NCBI GenBank assembly: GCA_008921705.1
Contig: VFFE01006593.1
Location: forward strand, 690,833-754,832
DNA from: Burhinus oedicnemus
Lineage: Eukaryota > Chordata > Aves > Charadriiformes > Burhinidae
Direction: 5' to 3'
DNA: 64,000 nucleotides
Positions 23,239 to 34,600 of the stretch are shown piece by piece (position 1 is the first letter of the stretch; the number at the start of each line of letters is the position of its first letter). The translations under genes were made by a program, and so were the position numbers. Below the pieces are notes generated by a model. The model ran no database searches. It had not been told where the DNA came from and worked only from the letters and a program-made list of their open reading frames with translations.

Positions 23239-26200
23239 CAGGCACAGACAGACTGCTCTCCCCTGGCTGAACGGGGACAAGTGCTCATCCTAGCTATACA
23301 CAGGGTGTCCTGCTGCCATTGGAACCAGACTCGCCAAGGAACCCGCGGGTGACATGAACAGGGATGGCCAAGGCAGTACAAAGTACAAGCGTCCTTGCAT
23401 CTCAGAGAATATTTTTTTACAGTTTTTTCTTTTTAAAAGCAAAACAAAAAGAACCCCAAACTTTGGGGTTCCTCTGGCAGATTGTCAGGGGGACCACACA
23501 GCTCCTTCCTACAAATGTTATGTGAATGTGCCAAGTTTCCAAACAACGTTGTTGAAGAGCCAGGTGACGGTGCCGAGCACTGTCTATGGAGTCCTTGGTC
23601 TTGCACGGATGCCCTTGCCAGTGCTGGGAGACTCCCCTGCTGCAGCTGCTCACTTCAGCGAGGATGCAGGAAGCTTTCCCCAGGCTGACAGCTGTACTAA
23701 CCTCTGTCTCCAGCTAGCGAGCACTCCTGCAGTATCCCACCTGAGAAAATTCCCTGCAGCAATGTCGCCACTGGTTCTGGATGCTGGACATAGAAAGAAG
23801 AGCATCTGACAGCGAAGGTCTCTTTCCTCCCCAGTATTCTGGTCTCTGACAGCTCGTGCGCAACACCTGCTTGGATGTAACGTGCTCACCAGCATGCGCG
23901 CTTGCCCAGGGGGCCTACTGTAAATGGACAGCACCCCCTCACCCTTTCCCTCAGGACAAATTCAGCATGTGAGAGTCGCTGCCTGGCTCGCCTCAGTCTC
24001 CACTGACCCAGCTCGGGATCCATCTTCCTGGTTCCTTGTGGTCAGAGGTTGCCCTGCTCTTTGGAAAAGCACAACAAATGCTGTGTGCCACTTCCCCTTC
24101 CTCTGGTGTCTAGCTGTTCTGCTGCTCTGAACTGGACTTGTAAATACCCTCAGAAAGTTAATGTATTTAAATGCTGAAGGAGAATGTTTGATTTTGTGGC
24201 TTTGAGACAAAGCTTTTCTTGGAGAAGTATCTCTGTGCACTTCTACTGGCAAACGTCTGTCAGCACTGGAGCAAAGTTTTCTCCACTGCTTTGTCTGCAG
24301 GGATAACTCGTAGATGTCTCCGTTGTCGTAACAGCAGCTTGCTTTTCCCTGCAGCTCAGTTCAAGGCTTAGCTGTGTGCTCTTCTCTTAGGCTTGCCTTA
24401 CACCTTACTCTGTTTCACTTCCCAAACTCTCCTGTTGTGGTACATAGAAGGGTTATTTGGTGAGTTGTGAACTCAAGGAAGCCATGAAGCACAACTGCAT
24501 TGTTCCCAAGGAATGTCAGGTGTCCTGCAAACGGGAACAATTCGTGCAAGGAAGGAGAGGCCGGAGCAGGCACAAGCACAGTTAGTTGCCAGCTGTCACT
24601 GGGCAGCTCCTCGCTGCTCCCTCCTCGGTTCCTGCACCTTGTGAACATGCTACTCTGCCCTTCTGGGAGCAAATTCCTATTTATAAGGGTGCCCTACTCG
24701 TTCTCACCCCCTGCTGCTAATTCCATGCTGATGTCCTGCGTGCCTAGGGCAGGTAGACAGGTCTGACTCCTCTGTCACTTCCCTGAGGTGGTGATTGTGA
24801 GGGCTGGGAGGGACCAGAGCTAAAACAGGGCAGGATCGTGTCCCTACCTCTCTTTACATTGCATACAGCAGTAATTCCAGGCCTATCAGATCAGCCCTGT
24901 GGCTTTGTCTGAGTGCCGCGCAGTTGCAAAACTGTTCTCTGAGCAATATAACAACAAGCTAATGCTGGCTTCTCTTCCTACAAAGCCAGCTCTCTCCTGT
25001 GACCCTCTCAGCGGTATTCCCAGGTACTCTGTGTGGCCAGAGTACGACCAACATCCCCGTGCCACCTCCTGCTCCTGTCCTGCTGTACAGAGCTGGCTGG
25101 CCGCTGCCAGGCAGAAAGTGGGGGGCAGAGTTTGCCTCTCTTCCCCCAGGTGGGCACCAGTTTGGGTCTTGCTCCTGCCTGACCACGCATTTCCACAAAA
25201 CTGACAGGAATTTAGCATCTCTGAAACCTCTGTCTCGACCAAATCTGATTAAATCAGCCCCAAAAGGCTGGGTGGAAGACAGGACTGGCAGATGGGGAAA
25301 AAGCAGATACAATGCACATTAGTAAAGCCCATTCCCTTAGGAACTGCAAGACGTGATTCCTTGGTTTGAGGCAGGTACAGGTATAGTGGCAGAGTAGCAT
25401 TGTCCCCTTGTGCGTTGACAGACAGACTTTCTGCCCCAGGCAGCAAGGTGTAGTTTGTGGACTCTCCAACTTGCTGAGTGTCTGCCAGGAGCCACAGGCT
25501 CTCTGCTGGATTTATGGCTCTGCAGACTGTTAGTGTCTGCCCCTATTTTTGCAGAATTATCTCTGCGCTTTCCCAGAACAGGATGGCTTGAGGCTTAATT
25601 CTGAATCCACCTCACGTTGGCAAAGGGAGGAAGACTTGGTGGCTCTCCTGGAATCGTAGTGACGCGAGTCCAGGTGTCTGCTGAGAGCACAGCCTCTGCC
25701 TACGTAGCTGACTTAAGCCGTGGGTAAGTGGGCTCCACATCCTCTGCTTCTCGGTGGTGCTCCTGGATGTTGGAAATTATCTGCTTTCTCTGAGTGTATC
25801 TGTGAAAGTCTGCTATTATTAGAGCAATAATCAAGACTTAAAAATAGAGTTAAACATAGGTGATTGATTTATTTAACATCTTGAGCTTGTCCTTGGACAG
25901 GAAGCACTGCTCAGCGCAGGTGCAGTGAGGGTGGAAAGCTGGTAGTGCCCGTCTCTTCCCATCCATCTGTCCTTGGTGTTCTAGATACCGGCTTCCTCCT
26001 CCCCTGTGGACACGCACTGAAGGTCCTTTGTTGGGATCAACTTGGGTGTTTAGGCATGGCCCCTCTTCTCTCCGTCCATGCCCCTCTCCTGTGGCAAAAT
26101 CCATTACTATGACAGGGTTCTGTTGCATTTAAATTTGCACAAAACAGGTTTTGTTGTGAAATTCCCTGTTGCAGGGAAGACTTATTTATTTATTGCTCAC

Positions 26201-26681
26201 GATCCTTCCAAGTTTCTTCCAGTCTCTGCCTGATTCCATGGCCAGCTTGTCAGACACTCTGGAGATGGACGCTCCTTCTCAAAGATGGAGAATCCTCTCT
26301 GGATGTTCCTGTTTTCCTACAGGTAGCAAGTTCTGTGGGCACCAGCTGAGAGTGCCCTCCCATAGCGACCGTTCCACTTCTGCAAGACACAAGTGCAGCA
26401 AGGGGATGTTGCTGCTTTAATTGTATTCTCAGAAGGGTGATGGTCTTGAATGGCAGGCAGCAAGATTTATTTAGTACTGCGGTCAGAGAAAGAAACTTGC
26501 TTCCACCATGGTCTGGATGAAATGCTGAGAACTGATCAGTATTAAGATAAATATCCGTTAGTGTATTTGAATGTCTCTCCTGTTGGCATGACTAAGAGTA
26601 GCTGGCACCCACATGATGTAGATGTGAGGGTGCTTGCTTTCATCTGTCTGGTGGCAAATTTAGGTGTACCTGGAAGCTTGC

Positions 26682-26700
26682 TTTTTTTTTTTTTTTTTTT
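26682..26700. repeat. T19 homopolymer
   Basis: Nineteen T within the proposed plexin 3'UTR. Confidence 0.8.
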
Positions 26701-27198
26701 CCTTTGTGGAAATGATGGCTGATTTTTTTTAAAATGAGAATAGAGGGTTCTCAGATGCTGCTGCCTCGGTGGAATGCCATTTCTTTTTCAGGATGTGCCC
26801 CAGTTGCAGGGAGATGCTGCTTTTTTGGTGCCTTTCTTGTTGGAATGATTCTTTTGGTTTCCAGAACACCCAGTGCGTTTGCTCTAATAGTCTTTCTCCC
26901 AGTCCTCTGTCCCGGTGACTGCCCTCTCCCAGCCTTGTGACTTGGTATCTCTCTGTCTGTTACGGTATGGCCTGACCTGCATTTACGCCCTGCCACACCT
27001 TGAGTTCTGCTCAGAGCACCCGAGGTACTGTCTTTTACAAATTTGAATTAATAATTAATATAAAAAGCTTGAAAAAAAATCTGGATTTTGTTACATAGTG
27101 TAATAACTGTTTGTAGATACTGTTCTGAGATGTAGGAATCTATTGGTGATACAAGAGGTTTTGTCTGTAAATAATCAGTTTAGAGTCCAAATGATTTT

Positions 27199-27232
27199 AA
27201 TAAAGAGAATTCTTACACAATAATTCAATAAA
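27199..27232 (+). terminator. Paired AATAAA polyadenylation signals
   Basis: AATAAA occurs at 27199-27204 and again at 27227-27232 in an AT-rich setting, followed by the T/G-rich stretch tgcgtgtagtgcttgtgttg. This is a credible end for the plexin transcript. Confidence 0.5.
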
Positions 27233-28736
27233 TTTTAATATACAACCTGCGTGTAGTGCTTGTGTTGCACAATTGATGCAATTTCCCAGAATCTATTTGC
27301 CTCTTTTTCCCTCCTAAGTGGAAGCTGTGTACTCCTGAGCCCCAGGACCTGGGAGCCATGCTGGGAGCGTGGGGCTTTTCCCTCCTGCCCCCTCCATAGT
27401 CTGTGAGGTACCGGCTGTGTTTCTTTGAGATGACCTTGTGCCACCTTCCATTGATGGCTCCTGCATCACTGCACTTCTGCAGCTGCCAGAGCTCAAACAC
27501 CATCCCTGCCACAGGAGGGGGAACCTCCCTTTGCAGATGAATTTCACATCTCCTGCAGCAGGAGCTGGACTGTAGCTGCGAGGGATGGGAGTGGGGGCAA
27601 ATCTGTTCTGTGGCACGCTACAGCTCTGGTTGTGGTTTTCCATGATGGGTAAGTGGGGAGGGGGTTGCTTGAGATACAGCTTATGTTGATGGCTGTTGTC
27701 CACCAGTGTTCCTAAATTAGCAAAACAACTTAATTCTTAAACTAATTGCACAGTCCTTCCTAGACATAAAGCTGGCTCCTGGCCCATCTATCCTCCCCTT
27801 CCTTTACTAGCAGAGTTTTGGCTACAGTCTGCTTCTCCCCCCTTTTCTCTATGTAATGTCACTGCTTTAGTCCCTCCATTTCCATACGTGTGTGTTCTTG
27901 CTGGCCTTTTAGGGGTTACAAATGGCTCGTCCCCTGGGTGCTGCCCCTGTGCTCTCGGCACCCAGCCTGGTGCAGCCTCTGCCCCCTCCCTTGTTATTTT
28001 TAGTGCGGGGAAGGCAGGTGAGAGGAGAGGGGCACAGGCAAGGGGAGAAGCGCTCCGGGAGGCCCCGACCTCGGTTTGGCAGCCTGGATCTGCAGCAGAG
28101 CTACTGCTAGGCAGCGTTAACCCCTTGCTTCAAGGCTGGGGCTTGGTCTCTGCAGTCTCAGCAAGGAAACCTGAGCTGTACAACACCAGGGCCCCAGCGA
28201 GGGGGAGGCCAGGGCTCCCTTGCCCAGCTCTGGTGCGAGGCTGCAGCATGCGGCAGCGAGGGGAAAAAAAGGGGATTTTTATTGTGTGTGGCCGTTTGCT
28301 CCTCGGCTCCATGTGGGTGCTGGGATGCTGGGGTCCCACCTCGGTGGGGCAGGGCTGTGGGGAGGACGCTGCTGTCGTAGTTGCTCTCCATGAAAAGGGA
28401 GCGGGGAAGTGTGGGCTCTGTGATCACCAGCACCACGCTGCATTTGTGTTTGGCTGCGTGTGGGTGCTGTGGGGGAGGCTGAGGTGCCTCAGGTCAGGCA
28501 GCATGGCCCACGGGTGGGCTTGGGGAACCTGTCCCCTCTTCCAGGCACAGGCTGGGGGTGGCTGTGCCAGGCAGGTGATGGTGCCACCGCAGCAAGGCTG
28601 GGCCAAAAGTCTCACCAACACAGTGCTGGGAGCAGTGGGAAGTGCCAGGCAACCCCATGGTTTCTGGGTCTGGGGACAGTGGAGCAGAGGGGAAGGATTT
28701 CTCTGTTTCCATCTCAGTAGAGCTGTGAATTTCCCT

Positions 28737-28746
28737 CTATAAATAG
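28737..28746 (+). promoter_or_regulatory. TATA/MEF2-like element
   Basis: CTATAAATAG fits the MEF2 consensus YTAWWWWTAR exactly and also contains TATAAA. It lies 2.8 kb upstream of the kinase ATG, on its strand. Mammalian SRPK3 is a MEF2 target in muscle, so the match is suggestive, but a 10-base motif can occur by chance. Confidence 0.35.
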
Positions 28747-29044
28747 TTGCTGTGGAGACTGTGGAGCCGCAGCGGGCTGACAGACCTGCTGCCAGGGAAG
28801 CTGGGGGGAGGTAGGGAGAGGCCATCCGTAAAGTGACTCCACCGCAGCTGTCCTAGGTCTCCTGCTATCCCAAAGCCAAGGTTGTTCCCAGAAGCGGTGC
28901 TGTGATCCGATACCCTGCCCCACTCCTCACCACGTCCATCCAGCGATGCAGAAAAGTTTGTTCTTCCCAAGGACACCCCTCCCGGGCAGCACAGACTAAA
29001 AGGAGAGAAGGACCAGCTGGTATCTCACTTTGGGGAGCTCCAGA

Positions 29045-29099
29045 ATGAGCCAGATGACAAACGGAGTGGTGTGCCCTGCCTGCGAGCTGCTGCTGCACG
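29045..29099 (+). other. Possible alternative first coding exon of the kinase
   Basis: An ATG opens MSQMTNGVVCPACELLLH plus one base, directly followed by the perfect donor GTAAGT. It ends in phase 1, the same phase in which the kinase exon at 31805 begins, so the two would join in frame. The CPAC motif resembles nothing I can name. It may be chance. Confidence 0.22.
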
Positions 29100-31581
29100 G
29101 TAAGTCTGTGCAGGGCCCCTGGGGCTTGGAGCCCTGCGTGCCGATGGGGCTGCTTTCCCACTGCATGCTGCAACTTGCAGGGATGCTGCGCTCAGCAAGG
29201 GCTTGTCAGGTCTGTGTTTGTGCAGAAGATGACGGTGTGTATTGCTGTGGTGAGCTCTGTGCCTCCAGAGGTCCAGGCACTATAATGCATAACCAGTGGT
29301 GGACAGTTCCATACGCCATTCCGTGCAGGTCAGGTGGAATTGTCCAGGCCAGAGGCGAAGCACTGCTCCCTGCCTGTGGCTCTCAAAGACCGGGCAGGAC
29401 CAGTATGGTTTTGGGCTGAAGTTCTCTGACCTAGTCCAGGCCTGCAGCAAGCCAGCAGGTTCCGCACAACATAGCTTTGAATAACAGTTGTGTTTAATGT
29501 AAAGATGTCAAGCGATGAAGGACTTTAAAGCATTGATTGTCCTTTATCACAAAGCTTAGAAAAGTACGTTTCGCTCTCCTATACCAAGTTGCATAGCAAC
29601 GTTCCTCATCCTTTACCAGTGCATCCATCTAACTAGGGTGGATGGAGGTGAAGTCCCGCAGGCCTAAGGATGGACCTGCCTCACCTCTGCAGCAAGGATA
29701 CCAGGGCCCGCTGAGCTGCCCAAAAGCTCCATCAGCATGAGTGCTGGGATGCATTTTATACTCTTGAGTCTCCTCAAGAGTAAAGTTCTACTTTCCCACC
29801 AAAGTCTTCTATTACCATAACAATCCACCTAGGGAAGATGCTCTTGAACTCCTGTCTCCACACATGCGTGAGTTTTCCTTTGGCAGGTGAACGGTGAGCA
29901 ACATAATAAAATCTTTAAGGCTGTTGCCTGGCTCTCAGATCATGCCCTGCTGTCCTAATGATGTGAGTGACAAGGGCTTGGGTAGATTCTGGTGGTGCAG
30001 GAGCTTGCGAGGTTACCGATGTGCTCAGTCTGTGCACAAATAAGGAAAATTTTTATTTCACCTCTTTCATAGCTAAGACATTAGTAAGTATTTGCTGGAA
30101 AAAAGTGGCTATAGAGACATGAGGCATCCTGGAGGTTTATGCCTAAAAGAAACTGATTCTGAACAGTGTAAATGCCACAGTTAGAGGTGTAAAAATATAA
30201 GGAGGGGGAAGGATTTTGAGCTCCTTTCAGACTGCTGTATGGGCTTGGGTGAATGGAGCAAGGTCAGCTCTGGCAATTTGGGTTGTCCCTGACAGGATCG
30301 GAGTCTTGAGCCCAGTCTGACCCTTAATTAGAATGGTGCTGGGGGCTTGCTGGGTCCCCAAAGGCAGGCTGCGTCTCTGTGCTGGGAGAGGAGCATCAGC
30401 ATGTGAAAGGAAACTTTAGTCTTTTGAGGAAGTCACGCTTCTGTCTCAGCACCTGGAACACGTTACTATCCCAGAACAGCTCCCCGTCACATGGCTCCCA
30501 CTGCCACCACCACTGCCAGCCCACTATAACTATTTCTGAAAATCCTTCAGTGCAGATGAGCTCTTAGCTTTAGCAACCTGATTTGAAGGATTTAAAGGTC
30601 AATATTTCTACCCGTGCTAATGGTCTACTGGCATTATTATCACCTGTCACGAGCTCTGGCAATGTGTGTTAACCTGAAGCTTTGGCCGTACAGCTAGTGA
30701 CACTTCCAAGTTATGAAAGGCTGCATTGGGAGTACCCCAGCTACGGCAGCTTACGTCTATATTTCCATTAGCAACTATTTCAGGTGACCAGTGCTGAAGC
30801 CAATTCTACACTGGTGCAGCGAGGCAGGGGGACAGCAGTTGCATCAGTCTGTCTGCGCTGTCTCCATGTTTGTACCTTGGGCTGTCATAGTAACAAACCC
30901 TGGGAACAGCCTCCCCCTCCGTCACAGCCTCTTGCTAGGGTGTCACGGGACGGTCAGTGATAAACCCATGCTCCGGCCTGGAGCTGGGCTGCAGACAGAT
31001 GTGAAGCCCTGCAGTTCCCAAAATGCAGGTTCCGCTTTGCACCAATCTGGAACGTGAAGCTGCTCCTGCCAGCAAAAGCCAGGACTTGTCCCCTCCTCAG
31101 CCAGGACCGGGATGGGGAGTGAGTGCTCTCCCTGGCTGTGGCCATGGGAGGGGATCCCACAGTCACCACTAAGCCCCTGAAAATCCACACGAGGCACAGG
31201 GAAACCTGAGACTCCCACCTGGCCCTGGCCCGGTGCACACCGCCGGGATCCCTGCCCAGCCCCAGCCTGCCAGCTTTCCTCTTCTGAACTCTTAAAATAA
31301 TCCCTGCCTCCGTGAAGTGCCAAAAGCGTTGGTAACAGCCCGGCTCCAGGGGCTGATGAAGCAGATGGGAAGGAAGGGGGCAAGGGGAGAGCAGGGGTAG
31401 AAGAGGGAATAGGAGCCATGCAGCTCAATGTGTGCAGCATGCAGCAGAGGTATGGCTGCCCTGCAGCTCTCCAACTCTCTTTAAAGGAGTAATACGCTGA
31501 AGATCACACCACCCATTGCCCACGACTTGGTTCCTCACTGCCTGCATCCCCTCGTGCCAGGATCTGCTGCACCGCTGAGCC

Positions 31582-31627
31582 ATGGAGGAGCGGATGCAGG
31601 AGGAGATGCCGGCAGCCCAGTGCACAG
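31582..31627 (+). CDS. Kinase exon 1 (start codon)
   Basis: Reads MEERMQEEMPAAQCT plus one base; donor gtcagt. The exon probably begins at 31561, after the acceptor-like ccctcgtgccag. In that case an upstream noncoding exon exists. Confidence 0.6.
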
Positions 31628-34600
31628 GTCAGTCCTTGGGCGTGTGGCTCCAGAGCCGAGATCGTGCTAGGCTCTTCCCAGGCCAGAAGAGGCTGTCGGG
31701 ACCTGCCTAGCCCTTCCACTGGGAGATCGGCTGTCCTCAGCTGCAATTTCAGTCTAAAAGCATTTAGAGATGTCAGTAATGTCTTTTGGCGATAGTCCCC
31801 ACAGGAGGCCATCACCTTGTGCGGGAAGGAGAGGTGTTCAACATGCGATACCAGGCTCTGCACAAGCTGGGCTGCGGCACCTTTGCCACCGTCTGGCTGT
31901 GCCAGGACATGAGGTGAGGGGCTGGCCAGCTTTCAGGGAGGTGGGAAGGGGTGGCTGATCTCCTGGGCAGGACCTGTCCCTCTTGCAGAAGCAGCAGAGT
32001 GCAGCTGCTTGCTCAGGAGCACATCAGCATCCCTTGAGCACAGAGTAAACCTGACAGCAAGATTGGTGAGGTGCAATGAGCAGAGCTGGTCCCTGGAAAC
32101 CAAAGAACATAAATGAGGTGGGATCAGCCCTTGCTCTGCATTTGCTGTTCTCGTTTAGACCCTGCAGTGTCCAGGCTCTGCCTTTTTCTCTCTAGTCCCT
32201 TGCTGGTCCCTGGGGCAGCTGCGCTGCCAGATGCCAGCAGCATCACCAGGAGGGACACCCACGGGCCTCGGCATGCTGCAGACCAAGGGCAAGGCTGCTT
32301 GCAGGAGGGCAGCACCCACCCACCAAACCCAGGGCTAGGTGACTGGGAGAAGGGGAGGTGCTGCTGCTTAGGGCCACTCTGGCATGTGTTGGCTGCCAGC
32401 TGTGATTTGTTTCCCAGGAGGAAGAAACATGTAGCTGTGAAGGTCCTGAAAAGCAGGGAGAGCTTTGCTGAAGCTGCCCAGGATGAGGTTGCTCTTCTCC
32501 GCTGCGTATGTATATTCTGAGGCTCTGTGCTTTGCTCCACAGGGATGGCTACCAAGTTCAGGTCTCAATCTGAGGAGCTAGATAAGGAACAGGAAAAAAC
32601 CCAAAACATTAGTAAATTCATAGAAATCACCCTGGTTCGGCACTGGCCTCTGAAACAGGCACCTTCTTCTTCCTTCTGTCATACTGGGACATACTGGCTG
32701 TGTCCCACTTGCCCTGTCAGCCCATTTCTTTCATCTGAGACTGAAATCCAGTAAACAGGAGGAACCTGCAGAAAGATAAGGCAGATAATCAACAGAAAAA
32801 GGTGGTAATGCTCTTAAGCAGGAGATAGGAGCGTGTCCGCTGTGTTTGTGTCATTGCCAGCTCAGAGGGCATTGCTCTATTGCAGCACTGATACTGAAAT
32901 AAAAGGGAATATCTGGAAAAAAAAAAAAAAGCAGGATGTAGCAAAAATATAATAAATGTCTGAAGTCAGAAAGCTTCCTCCTGCCTTTGCTAATGGATGT
33001 GGTAATTAGGTGCCTGTATCTGGGTCTCAGCAAGTTGACTTTGAAGATGGCTTGACCTGCTAGTTCTAGAAAGCTCATGGTTACAATTCTTCAAGTTTGC
33101 CTAAATACAAAGTTACGTCAGCTTTAGATGAGTAAAAGCCATTAAATTTTGCATTTCAAATTACTATGAGGCCTTTCTCCAACAGGTTTGAGAAAGGTTT
33201 AGCTCACACCTGTAAATCTGTAGGCCCTATCCAAAGAGACACAAGCCAGACTCAGTGATGCAAGAGGAAGTACCAAGTGGCACTAATTTAATGTAATCAG
33301 AGAGCTGCTTTTCTACACATCAGCATAATCCTGCATACAGACTGAGCCTTACCCTTGATTTATTACTAACTCTCTCTGAAAGACACGCCTTCCCATCCAG
33401 CAGAATACAGCTGGTTCCCAGGGCTGTTCCCACTGGCACAGGGTGGTCAGTGCCTGCAGGGCTGCCAGGAGAGGCAATCTGGTCTCCCCTGTTTCCAACG
33501 CTGCTTACCTCTGTCATGCCAGCACAAACCTCCTGGCCTTGGTGCAGGTGGATCCAGCAGCTGCACAACATCCCAAACCAAAATCCCAACAGTTATGGCT
33601 GTGAAAAAAAAAAAAAGTATGAATTGCTGTACCAGGATCAGTGCTCTGTGACAGCAAACTCCCAACAGCAGGTGTACAGTGCTGGTGCAAGAGCCGGGGT
33701 ACCGTAGCACCCGTGCTTGGGCAGACTGGGGGTTTACCCAGCTCAGCACCCTGGGCCAGCAGCAGATATCCAGATGGGTGGACAGACAAGCTAAGCACAG
33801 TGTGCTGCTCCCACTGAATGATCCCCTGGCCTACAGCAGTTTCCAGCTGGAGATTTCTTAGGCCAAGGGTGATGCCTGTGTGGGCAGTAATTCTCAGTAG
33901 GTCGACCTTCAAGACACCTGCCCTGCTTTCCTGTGAGCCCATGTGAGCTTCAGCACCCGCAGCCCCCTGTGACAAGAACTGCCACCAATTACCTACATGC
34001 TGCATGAAGAACCTTCTCCTCTGCTTTGTTTTTGAACCTCCCAGGTGCTAGGTTTGGTGCCCCCTGGTTCTTGTACAAAAGATCTGTGTTCACACCCTCT
34101 GCCATCACTCCATATCTTACAGATCTCTGCAGTACTTGCTGCACATAGCCAACCCTTTTTTCAGCCCAAAGAGACCTACTTTGCTGGGTTCCTGCAGACA
34201 TGGAAGCTGCTCTCTACCCCAGTAGGACAGGTAGCCTTTGAGTGGCTGAAGACAACCACAAGGTCTCTGCCTCTCTGCAACCCCTTGTGAGAAATTGCTG
34301 AAGGGAAGGTGTGGGCTTTAAAAGGTGATATCCCAGCCTGCTACTCTGGGAACAGGGCCATCCCTGCTCTGAGGACAAGGAGCAGAGGCTGCAGAAGGGC
34401 AAAGGAAATGTACAGTCATTGCTTCTGGGAGTAGGGAGCCATGGTCTTGGGGGAATCTCATTCCAGCACAAGCAGGAGCACTTTCTGGGCCTGCATGGTG
34501 TAGAGTAAGCAGCAGGAAGTGTGTTAGACACTATTAGCAGGATCAGTTTGAGTTATTCAGGCAGGGTGAGGGTGAGGGTCCCACCTGGTCAAGAGCTAGA

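Larger units (their letters stand above)
23239..27235 (+). other. PLXNB1: Probable plexin 3'UTR (about 4 kb)
   Basis: No exon or long credible ORF is seen after the TGA at 23238. In this stretch the first AATAAA hexamers after the stop are at 27199-27204 and 27227-27232, so the simplest reading is a single long 3'UTR. The proximal 1 kb is GC-balanced; the distal part has AT-rich stretches and a T run at 26682-26700. An earlier non-canonical poly(A) site cannot be excluded. Confidence 0.45.
27236..31560. other. Intergenic / upstream sequence of the kinase gene
   Basis: No confirmed exon. 27.9-28.7 kb is GC-rich and open on the + strand, but composition explains the open frame. A TATA/MEF2-like box sits at 28737 and a possible alternative first exon at 29045-29099. 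From 29.1 to 31.5 kb I see no gene or recognisable repeat. Confidence 0.5.

Noticed and set aside
25850..26128. Minus-strand ORF with a reverse-strand AATAAA nearby
   Set aside because: No motif and no splice partners; single AATAAA hexamers are common by chance in AT-rich DNA.
27888..28742. 284-codon open frame on the + strand
   Set aside because: GC-rich stretch with G/W/A-rich wording, no family motif and no splice context.
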